This document shows, one piece after another, positions 37,709-47,068 of a stretch of DNA of 64,000 bases. The stretch's first letter is position 1, and every line of letters starts with the position of its first letter. Both the position numbers and the translations under genes were made by a program. This DNA is from Bacteroidota bacterium (lineage in GTDB: Bacteria; Bacteroidota; Bacteroidia; Chitinophagales; BACL12), in NCBI GenBank assembly GCA_016706255.1, contig JADJJZ010000003.1:1405748-1469747 (forward strand). Reading direction: 5' to 3'. The notes beneath the pieces were generated by a model, which saw only the letters and a list, made by a program, of their open reading frames with translations, made no database searches and was not told the DNA's origin.

Positions 37709-39598
37709 ATGTTAAAACAACTTACGGGTGTAGTTTGTGTATATGTGCTTCTTGCAGCCTGCACACCCGGCAATAAATCTGAACCGAAACAGGACGAAAA
37801 ATCTGAAAACGATATGAAAATTATAGACCCGCATTCATTTGCCAAAACAAACGACGCAGTTGTTAAACACCTGAGCTTGAAGGCAAATGTTGATTTTGAA
37901 ACAAAAACAATTACCGGTGAAGCTAAATGGACCATCGAAAATAAAAACAATACCGACGTTATTATTTTCGATACACGTGACCTCACCATTTCGAAAGTGG
38001 TTTTAAATGATGTTAAAGCAACGGAATATAAACTGGCTGATACGATAGCCGGACAAGCATTTATGGGTCAGGCATTAACGGTGCAAATTGACCGTGATGT
38101 TGAATCGGTTACTATTTATTATACTACTTCTCCTCAAGCTGCGGCATTGCAATGGTTGGGTGCTGAACAAACTAAAGACAAAAAATATCCTTTTCTTTTC
38201 ACGCAATCGCAGGCAATTTTATGTCGCACCTGGATTCCTACTCAGGATGGTCCGGGAACCAGATTTACTTTTGATGCAACTGTGCAGGTTCCAACCGGAA
38301 TGATGGCATTAATGAGTGCAGAAAATCCGCAAAAAGTTGCAGTAGATGGCGTTTATCATTTTAAAATGGAACAACCAATTCCATCTTACTTAATGAGCCT
38401 CGCAGTTGGCGACCTTGCTTTTAAAGGTGTTGGAAAAGAAACCGGTGTGTATGCGGAGCCATCATTTGTAGATGCCTGTGCTGAAGAATTAAGTGATATG
38501 CAAACCATGCTTGAAAAAGCTGAACAATTATATGGTAAATATCAGTGGGGCAGATATGATGTTATTGTATTACCACCAAGTTTCCCTTTTGGCGGAATGG
38601 AAAATCCGAGAATTACCTTCGCTACACCAACCATTATTGCGGGCGATAAAAGTTTAGTTGCACTGGTAGCACATGAGCTGGCACATAGCTGGAGCGGTAA
38701 TTTAGTAACTAATGCAACGTGGAACGACTTCTGGTTAAATGAAGGATTTACAGTATATTTTGAAAACAGAATTATGGAAGCTGTTTACGGAAAAGATTAT
38801 GCCGATATGCTTCAAGTACTCGAATATGAAGGTTTGGTGGAAACAGTAAAAGAATTTGGTGCTACTTCACCTGATACGCATTTAAAATTACAATTAGAAG
38901 GTCGCGACCCTGATGAGGGTGTGAGTGATATCGCATATAATAAAGGTGCATTTTTCCTGCGCATGCTTGAAAGTAAAGTTGGCCGCGAAAAATGGGATGT
39001 ATTTATTAATGGGTATTTTACAACCAATGCATTTAAGGTAATGACTACCGAGGCATTTATAGAATATTTAAATGCCAATTTAATTGAACCAAATAAAGCT
39101 GCTTATGCAGGAGTTGATATCAACGAATGGATTTATGGTCCTGGCATTCCTGCAAATTTGAATAAACCGGTATCGGTTCGATTTAATACTGTTGATGCCG
39201 AATTAAAGAAATTTTTAGGTGGCGCTCCGGCAAGTTCAATACCTGCTACAAACTGGTCTACACATGAGTGGTTATGTTTTATTTATCAGTTGCCTGAAGA
39301 TATCAGTGTGAGCAAAATGAGCGAATTAGATAAACAATTTAAATTCACCGGAACCGGAAATTGCGAAATTGCTGATGCCTGGTATGAAATAGCCATAAAA
39401 CGTAATTACAGCACTGCATATCCTGCAATTGATGTATTTCTGAATAGTGTGGGTAGAAGAAAATTCCTCATGCCATTATATAAAGCGATGATGAATACCG
39501 GACAGGAAGCAATGGCAAAAAACATTTATGCTAAAGCGCGCCCCGGATACCATTATGTTGCGCAAAATTCACTGGATGAACTCGTTGGTACCAAATAA
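37709..39598 (+). CDS. M1-family aminopeptidase (leukotriene A4 hydrolase-like) lipoprotein
   Basis: 629 residues; lipobox LLAAC. Gluzincin signature: GGMEN exopeptidase motif at 295-299, H322-E323-x-x-H326 (AHELAHSWSGN) and the third zinc ligand E345 (LNEGFTVYF). The C-terminal helical domain (~470-620) is the LTA4H-type armadillo-like domain, with AWYEIAIKRNY and GRRKFLMPLYKAM. It removes N-terminal residues from peptides; the lipoprotein signal places it in the periplasm or outer membrane. A -7 box lies 17 bases before the ATG. Confidence 0.95.
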   Translation: MLKQLTGVVCVYVLLAACTPGNKSEPKQDEKSENDMKIIDPHSFAKTNDAVVKHLSLKANVDFETKTITGEAKWTIENKNNTDVIIFDTRDLTISKVVLNDVKATEYKLADTIAGQAFMGQALTVQIDRDVESVTIYYTTSPQAAALQWLGAEQTKDKKYPFLFTQSQAILCRTWIPTQDGPGTRFTFDATVQVPTGMMALMSAENPQKVAVDGVYHFKMEQPIPSYLMSLAVGDLAFKGVGKETGVYAEPSFVDACAEELSDMQTMLEKAEQLYGKYQWGRYDVIVLPPSFPFGGMENPRITFATPTIIAGDKSLVALVAHELAHSWSGNLVTNATWNDFWLNEGFTVYFENRIMEAVYGKDYADMLQVLEYEGLVETVKEFGATSPDTHLKLQLEGRDPDEGVSDIAYNKGAFFLRMLESKVGREKWDVFINGYFTTNAFKVMTTEAFIEYLNANLIEPNKAAYAGVDINEWIYGPGIPANLNKPVSVRFNTVDAELKKFLGGAPASSIPATNWSTHEWLCFIYQLPEDISVSKMSELDKQFKFTGTGNCEIADAWYEIAIKRNYSTAYPAIDVFLNSVGRRKFLMPLYKAMMNTGQEAMAKNIYAKARPGYHYVAQNSLDELVGTK

Positions 39599-39600
39599 TT

Positions 39601-39608
39601 TATCTTTG
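39601..39608 (+). promoter_or_regulatory. -7 box just before the sulfotransferase start
   Basis: TATCTTTG, an exact TAnnTTTG match, ends only 8 bases before the ATG at 39617; the 5' leader would be just a few nucleotides. Confidence 0.5.
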
Positions 39609-39616
39609 CAGAATTG

Positions 39617-40638
39617 ATGAGCGCTACGGGACAGGAAAAAGTTATTTTTATTGTTGGGAATTCCAGAAGTGGAACTACAATGATGCGACGTGTATTGGGA
39701 AATCATCCTGATATTTATATGTTGGAAGAATTACATTTTTTCGAACAACTATGGAGCACGTCAGATAAAACCAATGCCATTTCGAAAGAAAATGCCATTC
39801 AATTAGCTTCCAAATTATTATTTATACAACGCGATGGTTATTTGTCGGAAATGAATACGGCAAAACACCGCGCCGATGCAGAAACAATCGTTCAGCAAAT
39901 CAACGGGCCATTATATCCGCATTTAATATTAAATGGTTTTTTGTTTTTTGAAACGCAAAAAAATCATAAAACAATTCCTTGCGAAAAAACACCTCAGGAT
40001 GTATTTTATATTGCGGAAATTCTGGAATTATTTCCCGGTGCTAAAGTGGTGAATATGGTGCGTGACCCGCGTGGTGTTATGTTAAGCCAAAAACGTAAAT
40101 GGCAGCGGCGCAAAATGGGAGCTGGTTTTATGACTAAAAAGGAACAGCGCCGATTGAAAATAAATTATCATCCAATCACCATTTCTAAATTGTGGAATTC
40201 CAGTATTCGTGCGGCTTCAAAATTCATCGATCATCCCAAAGTACATAATATGATTTTTGAAGGGATGGTAAATGAATCGGAAAAAGAAATTCGTGCACTT
40301 TGTAAGTTTCTGGAAATTGATTTTAAACCGGAAATGTTGTTAATTCCGCAAGTAGGTTCCAGCAATGAAGCTGATAAACCGGACGCATTCGGTATAAAAA
40401 CTGAACGTGCAGGTAATTGGGAAAAAGGTGGTTTAAATAAAGGTGAAATTTATTTCTGCCAAAAATATGTGGCAATTTTATGCAACAGTATGGTTATGAA
40501 GTAAAAAAAGTAACGCCAAATCCGTTGGTTGTCGCTTATTATTATATTTCTTTCCCGATTAAAATTATGCTGGCATTATTATTTAATCTGCACCGCATGA
40601 AAAATATCGGTGAAGCTATTAAGCGACGTTTAAAATAA
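39617..40638 (+). CDS. sulfotransferase family protein (apparent -1 frameshift near C-terminus)
   Basis: The continuous reading ends at 40504 (295 residues from the ATG at 39617). The PAPS 5'-phosphosulfate loop is GNSRSGTTMMRRVL near residue 14, the 3'-phosphate site is MVRDPRGVMLSQ near 140. The stop follows a nonsense-like tail; in another frame the family C-terminus continues as FMQQYGYEVKKV and ends EAIKRRLK with TAA at 40636-40638. One extra G in the GG at 40471-40472 restores YVGNFMQQYGYE and a 340-residue protein. It would transfer sulfate from PAPS to a hydroxyl group, perhaps on a glycan or lipid; the acceptor is unknown. Confidence 0.85.
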
Positions 40639-40652
40639 TTTCTGCAAATAAA

Positions 40653-40678
40653 AAAGCCGACCCATTTGAGCCGGCTTT
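40653..40678. terminator. terminator hairpin between convergent genes
   Basis: AAAGCCG pairs with CGGCTTT around a loop that can pair partly; it is flanked by A-rich sequence, giving a T tract on the minus strand. Confidence 0.7.
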
Positions 40679-40696
40679 CACTAAATTTTATTTTAA

Positions 40697-42583
40697 TTAA
40701 TTAATATATACCTGTTTGTCCATCGACTTGCCGTTGTTTGTGATACGGGCAATGTAAACGCCAACCGGTAAATTACTTAATGTGATTTTATTTTGTTTAT
40801 CTGTTAAAACATTGTTGTAAACAACTCTTCCATTTGCATCAAGCAATTGGAATTGATTATCTGCGTTCAATAATTCATCCAGATAAATAAATATGGAATT
40901 ATCATAAGTATATAATTGAATGCCATTATTAGCAAATTCATCTATTCCAACAAAGTCTTCATTTACAATTACAACCGATAAAGCATCAGCTGTTTCATCT
41001 AAAGTGCAACTTCCGTCTATAGCTGTAATTTCCAATACTACAGTTTCATCTGCTTCAATATCAGCATCTTCTAAAATATTTAATTCGATGGTCTGACTTG
41101 CAGCGCCACCTTCTGTGAAGGTTAATACTGTAGTTGAGAAAGTGAAATCGGTGCCTTCCGTTGCAGTTGATGCGCCGGTATTTACACCAACGGTAACATC
41201 ACAATTGCTGGCTTCGGTCATGGTAACTGTTCCTGTGAAAACAGCATCAGCTTCATCAATAGTACCTGCAACATTTTCGAAGGAAACTTCACCAACAACC
41301 GGTGCAACATCATTATCGGTAATGGTTAAACCTGCTTGTGTTGTTAAACCAATTGCGCAAGTTCCTGATACACCTGTTATTTCAAATAAAACACCTTCAG
41401 GGCTTTCTACTTCAGCGTCATCAATAATATTATAACCGAACGATTGTGTTAAAGCACCACCATCAACAAACGTAACGCTGCCTGTTGTATAAGTGAAATC
41501 TGTGCCTTCGGTTGCAGATGTTCCCGGTGCATTTAATGCATAATCAACAACACAATCTGATGTTTCAGAAATATGGATATTTATTCCACCAGCACCTGCA
41601 GATTCCTCAAGGAAGGTAATTGTACCATCCATAGTTACTAATGACGGCAGTGGCACTTCATCATCATTAACAATTACCGTAAACTGATTGGTTAATCCAA
41701 TTTCGCAACCTATCGGGTTGGTTAAATCGAATACAATGGTTTCAGCACCTTCAAATTCAGCATCATCCGTTAAAATAACTTCAAAAGTTAAACTAGTTCC
41801 ACCGGCAAAGGTTGCAGTAGTAGGATCAGTGAAGGTGAAATCGGCACCATTAGTAGCTGTAGTTAAAATATCGTTTACATCGATGTCAACAGAACACTCA
41901 CCAAGTATATCAATTACCACATTTACAACTGTTGAACCATCGGTTTCACTAACTATAACGGCCTCGGGAACAAATTCAGCAACAGGATATGGTGTGGCAG
42001 TAGCACCTGCCGGAATCGGAACGTTGGCTTCATCATCATAAGCCCAGTCTTTAAGCGTAAATACAACAGGATCAACGGTGCAGTTAACACGCATCCATCC
42101 ATAGTGTAAAGTACCACCAATATCGAATTTCACACCGATAAACTTATCGGTTCCATCACCAAATGCGCCATAAGTAGCGCCTGAATATAAGGATGCAATA
42201 AAGGCAAGATTATACGTGCTGTAAATAAAATTTAAATCGGGACCAATCAAGTCACCCGAGCCAATTGCGCTTGCATATGGTAAAATAGGCCCAATATATC
42301 CGGCCATTTGATTACTTGGATTACCATAACTCAGAGCGCTCAGGTTACCAAATCCCTGTATATAAGTCCAGTCAGGCCCTTGTGAGGATAAAATAAACCC
42401 AAAGTCAATAACGCCATCACCATCTAAATCAATAATTCCAAAATCACCCAAATTGAGTGTGAAATCCGGAATATCAACATATACGATATCGGCTTTAACA
42501 TCAGTGGCACCGCTGATTACAGCCGTTGCCATTGCAGAGTAGGCGAGGAGACGCTTACGATTGTTTTGTACGGTTCTTTTCAT
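40697..42583 (-). CDS. Calx-beta repeat surface protein with T9SS-like C-terminus
   Basis: 628 residues. N-terminal leader MKRTVQNNRKRLLAYSAMATAV, then a ~180-residue domain ending KFIGVKFDIGGTLHYGWMRV and LKDWAYDDEANVPI, shared with the protein at 57717-58607. Three Calx-beta domains follow, each with an xDxExPExxxF-like strand (AEFEGAETIVFDL, AEVESPEGVLFEI, ADIEADETVVLEI); they usually bind calcium. The C-terminal ~80 residues form a beta domain with NGIQLYTYDNSIFIYL and PVGVYIARI, a divergent type A sorting domain lacking PNP. Expected to be secreted and surface attached. Probably adhesive (inference). Confidence 0.85.
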   Translation of the reverse strand: MKRTVQNNRKRLLAYSAMATAVISGATDVKADIVYVDIPDFTLNLGDFGIIDLDGDGVIDFGFILSSQGPDWTYIQGFGNLSALSYGNPSNQMAGYIGPILPYASAIGSGDLIGPDLNFIYSTYNLAFIASLYSGATYGAFGDGTDKFIGVKFDIGGTLHYGWMRVNCTVDPVVFTLKDWAYDDEANVPIPAGATATPYPVAEFVPEAVIVSETDGSTVVNVVIDILGECSVDIDVNDILTTATNGADFTFTDPTTATFAGGTSLTFEVILTDDAEFEGAETIVFDLTNPIGCEIGLTNQFTVIVNDDEVPLPSLVTMDGTITFLEESAGAGGINIHISETSDCVVDYALNAPGTSATEGTDFTYTTGSVTFVDGGALTQSFGYNIIDDAEVESPEGVLFEITGVSGTCAIGLTTQAGLTITDNDVAPVVGEVSFENVAGTIDEADAVFTGTVTMTEASNCDVTVGVNTGASTATEGTDFTFSTTVLTFTEGGAASQTIELNILEDADIEADETVVLEITAIDGSCTLDETADALSVVIVNEDFVGIDEFANNGIQLYTYDNSIFIYLDELLNADNQFQLLDANGRVVYNNVLTDKQNKITLSNLPVGVYIARITNNGKSMDKQVYIN

Positions 42584-42734
42584 AATTTTTTTTGTGAAAC
42601 TATTTAAATAATCTAATTTTTCCTGATTTGTTAAGTTAATTATTTACAAATATGACAATCCTGTTGCAAAATTCAAATTTTTAGCTGCTTTGAGTTACAA
42701 ACATCCCATAATAAGGCATTTCTCAGGTTCTCCG

Positions 42735-42742
42735 TAACTTTG
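42735..42742 (+). promoter_or_regulatory. -7 promoter box
   Basis: TAACTTTG matches TAnnTTTG, 27 bases before the glycosyltransferase start; no clear -33 box at the usual distance. Confidence 0.4.
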
Positions 42743-42769
42743 CCGGTAACATTTAAATAATTTTGATCC

Positions 42770-43963
42770 ATGCCACAACGTAAAAAAGTATTACACATTA
42801 CCATACATCTCCCTTTTCCCACTAACCACGGTGCCAGTTTGTTTAATTCTTATAAATTAATCAGCTACCTCAATAAAAATCACGATGTTTTTTTCGCTTG
42901 TTTTTTAAAAGGTGATGACGTTAAATATAAAGATGCATTTTTAGCCGATACGGGAATTAAAAATTATTATTTTGAAGTGCTTAATGTGGTGCGCAATCCG
43001 GTGAACCTAGTAAAAAGTTATTTAAAAAACATGACCATCAACATGTTTCGAAATTACTCGCATACCATGAAACAAAAAATTGATGCAATTGCCAACGATT
43101 ATGATGTAATTATTGCTGAACATTATGAAGTGATGCAATATGTGCCGAAATCATTTAAAGGTAAAGTGATTTTCCGTTCACATAATGCTGAGTTTTTAAT
43201 ATGGAGTCGTTATGCTGAAGTGGAAAAAAATCCAATTAAAAAATTAGTAATACAGGCTGAAGCAAACAGAATTAAAAATTGGGAGTTTCGTTATGTTAAA
43301 CAAGCCGATATCGTTTTAGGCGGTACCAACGATAATGAAATTCACGAGCCGGATCCAGCAAAAAGAAAATTAAAATTCCGCGACTATTTGCATATTGGTG
43401 AAGACGACCAGATTAAATTACCGATTCCTGATTTTGATACCTTGGAAAATAGTCTGGTTTATGTTGGAACACTTACCTGGGAAGCAAATATTGAAGGCCT
43501 CATCTGGTTTGTAAAAGGTTGTTGGGAGAAATTAAAACAACAATTCCCGGAACTGAAATTATACATCATCGGCAAAAACCCTGACCCACGGCTGGTGGAA
43601 CTTGGCAAGGTTTATGCAAATATTCAGATTATGGGTTTTGTTGAAGACCTGGAAACCTATTTTACTAAATGTAAGGTAAATATTATTCCATTGCGTTTTG
43701 GCAGTGGCATGAAAGTGAAAACAATAAATGGTTTGTGCAGAGGAATTCCAATGGTTTGTACTACTATTGGTGCAGAGGGATTAAAAGTGGAACACAATAA
43801 AGATATTTTAATAACGGATGATGTAGAAGTATTTGGAACCTATGTTGCAAAACTACTCACAGATAAAGAAAAATGGAACAGTATTGCCAAAAACAGTAAA
43901 ATTACGGCAGCGCAATATTACACCTGGGATAGTTTATATAAAATCCTGGATGAAGCCATTTAA
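42770..43963 (+). CDS. glycosyltransferase, GT4-like
   Basis: 397 residues with the GT-B fold of family 4: N-terminal acceptor domain (ITIHLPFPTNHGASLFNSY near the start; IFRSHNAEFLIW near 140) and C-terminal nucleotide-sugar domain (LVYVGTLTWEANIEGLIWFV near 225; YIIGKNPDP; FGSGMKVKTINGLCRGIP; TIGAEGL). No membrane segment or signal, so it acts at the cytoplasmic face. It sits between surface proteins and a sulfotransferase, consistent with glycan synthesis or modification, but it is not part of a full polysaccharide cluster. Confidence 0.9.
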   Translation: MPQRKKVLHITIHLPFPTNHGASLFNSYKLISYLNKNHDVFFACFLKGDDVKYKDAFLADTGIKNYYFEVLNVVRNPVNLVKSYLKNMTINMFRNYSHTMKQKIDAIANDYDVIIAEHYEVMQYVPKSFKGKVIFRSHNAEFLIWSRYAEVEKNPIKKLVIQAEANRIKNWEFRYVKQADIVLGGTNDNEIHEPDPAKRKLKFRDYLHIGEDDQIKLPIPDFDTLENSLVYVGTLTWEANIEGLIWFVKGCWEKLKQQFPELKLYIIGKNPDPRLVELGKVYANIQIMGFVEDLETYFTKCKVNIIPLRFGSGMKVKTINGLCRGIPMVCTTIGAEGLKVEHNKDILITDDVEVFGTYVAKLLTDKEKWNSIAKNSKITAAQYYTWDSLYKILDEAI

Positions 43964-44011
43964 ATTAATTCAATTTTATTTTATTAACCAAGGTTTGCAT
44001 TTTATAAAGTT

Positions 44012-44872
44012 ATGATGAAAAGATTGTTTATTCCGATAATTATTATTGCATTTTTTGCTGCTTGCGATAAAGAAGACACCACACCAACCGTATTAGTTGA
44101 ACAGGATATTTATGAAATTAAATATGGTGATGATATCTTGCAACATATGGATGTTTATTTGCCGGCCGACAGAACAACAAATACCAAACTGTTAGTTTTT
44201 ATACATGGGGGTGGTTGGAATACCGGTGATAAAAGTGATTTCACTGTAATTTTATCTTCCCTAAAAGGAAATGGTTTTGCTTATGCGAATTTAAATTATC
44301 GGTTGGCAAATGCGGCTATTGGTATTACTTTAGAAGATCAGATTGCAGATATTCGTGCAGCCTTAGATTTATTGATTTCAAAAAGCACTGACTTTGTTAT
44401 TTCACCTGATCAAATCATCATCGCAGGGCATAGCGCTGGAGGACATCTTGCTTTATATACCGCTTATCATAATAATGGTGATGGCGCCATTAAAGCGGCA
44501 ATCAGTTTAGCCGGACCAACAGATGTTACCGACGATTATTTTGTTTATACACCTGATTTAGCTTTGTTGGTAGAAAATATGACCGGAACTACTTATGCTG
44601 CAGATTCCACAGCTTGGGCAAATGCCAGTCCGGTAAATTATGTAACACCTGTGTCTCCACCAACTTTATTACAATATTGCGGTTTAGATTTTACCGTTCC
44701 GGCTTCACAGGGTGAAATATTGTCTGCAAAATTGGCTGCAATGAGTGTTGAGTATCAATATCAGTTTTATCCTTTTTACAGTCACGATATGGGCACCATA
44801 TTTTTCGGCGGCTACCTGCCGGATGATGTAAAAACGCATTTGCTGGATTTTATCAATACGCACGCAAATTAA
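44012..44872 (+). CDS. alpha/beta hydrolase, carboxylesterase-like lipoprotein
   Basis: 286 residues; lipobox FFAAC. The second Met at 44015 is an equally possible start. Oxyanion motif FIHGGGWNTGDKSDF near 70, nucleophile elbow AGHSAGGHLALY near 140, and catalytic His in FYSHDMG near 265; together the BD-FAE/hormone-sensitive-lipase-like arrangement. Likely removes acyl or feruloyl groups from glycans or small esters at the envelope; the substrate is unproven. 48 bases separate it from the glycosyltransferase, so they may share a transcript. Confidence 0.9.
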   Translation: MMKRLFIPIIIIAFFAACDKEDTTPTVLVEQDIYEIKYGDDILQHMDVYLPADRTTNTKLLVFIHGGGWNTGDKSDFTVILSSLKGNGFAYANLNYRLANAAIGITLEDQIADIRAALDLLISKSTDFVISPDQIIIAGHSAGGHLALYTAYHNNGDGAIKAAISLAGPTDVTDDYFVYTPDLALLVENMTGTTYAADSTAWANASPVNYVTPVSPPTLLQYCGLDFTVPASQGEILSAKLAAMSVEYQYQFYPFYSHDMGTIFFGGYLPDDVKTHLLDFINTHAN

Positions 44873-44916
44873 ACAGCCATAATTATAGTTTTCCGGTGTG
44901 TTTGCGGCTAAATTCC

Positions 44917-44924
44917 TATTTTTG
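44917..44924 (+). promoter_or_regulatory. -7 promoter box
   Basis: TATTTTTG fits TAnnTTTG, 15 bases before the chosen start of the second sulfotransferase gene. Confidence 0.4.
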
Positions 44925-44939
44925 CCTAAAACCACCACA

Positions 44940-45668
44940 ATGGTAATCGACCACCGTTATAAATTTATTTTTGTTGAACTTCCGCTAACTGCAACCAGTG
45001 CCATTTCGAAAGAAATTCGCGAGCAATATGGCTGTGAACCGTTTCTTAATAAACATGCCACATTCGATGATTATTTGCGTAAGGCTAATGCGGAAGAAAA
45101 AAAATATACTTCAATTGGCAGCGTTCGCAATCCTTTGGACCAAACGGTGAGTATGTATTTTAAATACAAAAATGATTTAGATCAGCGTTTTTCCTCCGGC
45201 AGAAAACGCCCCGGAAAATGGTTGCGAAAATCACTGGCTAAAAATCGTGATGCCGTTCGTTATCAGTTTATTATTCAAAATAACGCTTCGTTTGAAACGT
45301 ATTTCATGAAATTTTTTAAATGGCCATATAGCAACTGGAGTATCATTCACCATAAAAAAATGGACCATTTAATTCGCTTTGAGCATCTGGTTGAAGATTA
45401 CCGCAAAGTGTTTACGGCAGTTGGTTTACCAATCACTCGCGATTTACCGCAAGCCAATAAAACACCTGAAAAAAAGGCCGATTTCTGGAGTTATTATGAG
45501 TCGGATGCAGCAAAACGCAGAGCAAAATTTGTATTCGGGCCATTTATGCGTTACTGGGGATATAATTTCCCTGAAAACTGGGACAATATCAAAGAACCAT
45601 GGCATGCACAATTATTGTATGCTACTGCGAATGTTTTCAGGAAATTCTACTGGCGTTTTCTGCGCTAA
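44940..45668 (+). CDS. sulfotransferase family 2-like protein
   Basis: 242 residues from MVIDHRYKFIFVELP; the ATG at 44940 is chosen over an upstream in-frame ATG (44898) because that reading runs through the -7 box. The N-terminal strand FIFVELPLTATSAIS replaces the usual HIPKTAGTS loop, and the 3'-phosphate site SVRNPLDQTVSMYF near 60 is clear. C-terminus has RYWGYNFPENW. Family members sulfate carbohydrates using PAPS. It shares no close identity with the sulfotransferase at 39.6 kb. No PAPS synthesis genes are in the window. Confidence 0.8.
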   Translation: MVIDHRYKFIFVELPLTATSAISKEIREQYGCEPFLNKHATFDDYLRKANAEEKKYTSIGSVRNPLDQTVSMYFKYKNDLDQRFSSGRKRPGKWLRKSLAKNRDAVRYQFIIQNNASFETYFMKFFKWPYSNWSIIHHKKMDHLIRFEHLVEDYRKVFTAVGLPITRDLPQANKTPEKKADFWSYYESDAAKRRAKFVFGPFMRYWGYNFPENWDNIKEPWHAQLLYATANVFRKFYWRFLR

Positions 45669-45722
45669 ACAGGTAAACCGATAAATTTTATTATTTCGTT
45701 AACAGGTTTTATTATTTCCTTT

Positions 45723-45753
45723 TTTGGAAAGGGGAGTGGTATTACTAAATTTG
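45723..45753 (+). promoter_or_regulatory. Bacteroidota-type promoter, best match in window
   Basis: TTTG at 45723-45726 and TAAATTTG at 45746-45753 are separated by exactly 19 bp; the C1 peptidase start lies 21 bases downstream. Confidence 0.75.
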
Positions 45754-45774
45754 ACGCGACTAAACCAAACAATT

Positions 45775-47010
45775 ATGCAACGTATTGTTCTATTCAGTGG
45801 CATGCTGCTTTCTGCTGTCATGTTACATGCTCAACAACCACAAAAAGCCGAATACCGCGACCCGAAAAACGGTTACTATCAGGACGTCATCATGAATGAT
45901 GTTCAAAAGGCAGAACCTAAAACCACTAAAGATAATCGCATCTTTAAAATTGATGCTTCCGGAATTAATGCACCGAAAGATCCTGCAGCTTATACGCAAA
46001 TTTGGCATTCTAATCCTGTTAGTCAGGGCAATACAAATACCTGCTGGTGTTTTTCCACTACTTCATTTTATGAAAGTGAAGTTAAACGCACCAGCGGATT
46101 AGAAGTAAAATTAAGTGAGATGTATGTAGTATATTACCAATACGTTGAACGTGCCAAATATTTTATTGCGCATAGAGGTGATATGTCGTTTGGTGAAGGC
46201 AGTGAAACGAATGGAACTACCTGGATGATTAAACAATACGGTATTGTGCCTTACGATGCTTATAAAGGCAAAACAAATACAGCTTCATTTTACAACCATG
46301 CCACTATGTTTGATGAAATAAACAGCTATTTGCAGGGCGTAAAAGCAGGTAATAACTGGAATGAAACAGAAGTAGTAAATACCGTAAAATCTATTTTGAA
46401 TTTTTACATGGGTGAACCACCAACAACGGTGAAATGGCAAAATGCAAATTATTCACCGATAGAATTTTCAAAAACAATTCTGAAATTGGATATGAATAAT
46501 TATGTTGATTTTATGAGTTTAATGCAAAAGCCATTCTATACAAAAGCAGAATATGATGTACCGGATAACTGGTGGAATGATGCAACTTATTATAATGTTC
46601 CTGTAAATGAATTTATGGATGCACTAAAAATGGCATTAAAAAATGGATATAGTGTGAGTATTGGTGGCGATGTAAGTGAACCCGGATGGGATAGCTGGAA
46701 TAATATGGCTGTAATACCGACATGGGATATCAGTAGTGAAAATATTAACGATGCTGCAAGGCAATTACGTTTAAACAACGGTTCTACAACTGATGATCAC
46801 GCTATGCATTTGGTTGGTTATAAAGAAGTAGATGGTAAAACCTGGTTTTTATTTAAAGATAGTGGTTCAGGTTCCCGCAATTGCGGCGCTGCAAGTCCGA
46901 GTTTTGGATATATGTATGTTAGTGAAGACTATGTAAAATTAAAAATGATGACTTTTACTGTAAATAAAGATGCGGTAAAATCATATGTAGATAAGTTCGC
47001 AGCAAATTAA
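45775..47010 (+). CDS. secreted C1-family (bleomycin hydrolase/PepC-like) cysteine peptidase
   Basis: 411 residues from MQRIVLFSGMLLSA; signal peptide to MLHAQ. This ATG lies 21 bases after a strong promoter, and the longer reading would start inside it. The active-site loop is SQGNTNTCWCF with catalytic C90 followed by W91, and the His is in TDDHAMHLVGYK. The third papain-like position, normally Asn in an ENSWG motif, appears as Asp in LFKDSGSG. PepC/BLH enzymes are cytoplasmic, whereas this one is exported, probably to the periplasm. Aminopeptidase or oligopeptidase activity is inferred from the family. Confidence 0.9.
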   Translation: MQRIVLFSGMLLSAVMLHAQQPQKAEYRDPKNGYYQDVIMNDVQKAEPKTTKDNRIFKIDASGINAPKDPAAYTQIWHSNPVSQGNTNTCWCFSTTSFYESEVKRTSGLEVKLSEMYVVYYQYVERAKYFIAHRGDMSFGEGSETNGTTWMIKQYGIVPYDAYKGKTNTASFYNHATMFDEINSYLQGVKAGNNWNETEVVNTVKSILNFYMGEPPTTVKWQNANYSPIEFSKTILKLDMNNYVDFMSLMQKPFYTKAEYDVPDNWWNDATYYNVPVNEFMDALKMALKNGYSVSIGGDVSEPGWDSWNNMAVIPTWDISSENINDAARQLRLNNGSTTDDHAMHLVGYKEVDGKTWFLFKDSGSGSRNCGAASPSFGYMYVSEDYVKLKMMTFTVNKDAVKSYVDKFAAN

Positions 47011-47024
47011 CGTGTAACACGTTA
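47008..47024. repeat. 17-bp perfect palindrome over the peptidase stop
   Basis: TAACGTGT-A-ACACGTTA is an exact inverted repeat with a 1-base centre and includes the TAA stop of the C1 peptidase gene. No T tract follows directly. Confidence 0.7.
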
Positions 47025-47026
47025 TC

Positions 47027-47068
47027 AACGGCAGCTATTTGAGGTTCAGATGGTTGCCGTTTTTTTAT
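47027..47068. terminator. terminator between convergent genes
   Basis: AACGGCA (47027-47033) pairs with TGCCGTT (47055-47061) around a 21-nt loop, followed by a T tract. Confidence 0.65.

Noticed and set aside
39601..45668. A complete sulfated-polysaccharide biosynthesis cluster
   Set aside because: Two sulfotransferases and one glycosyltransferase are interleaved with unrelated genes; no polymerase, flippase or PAPS synthesis genes are present.
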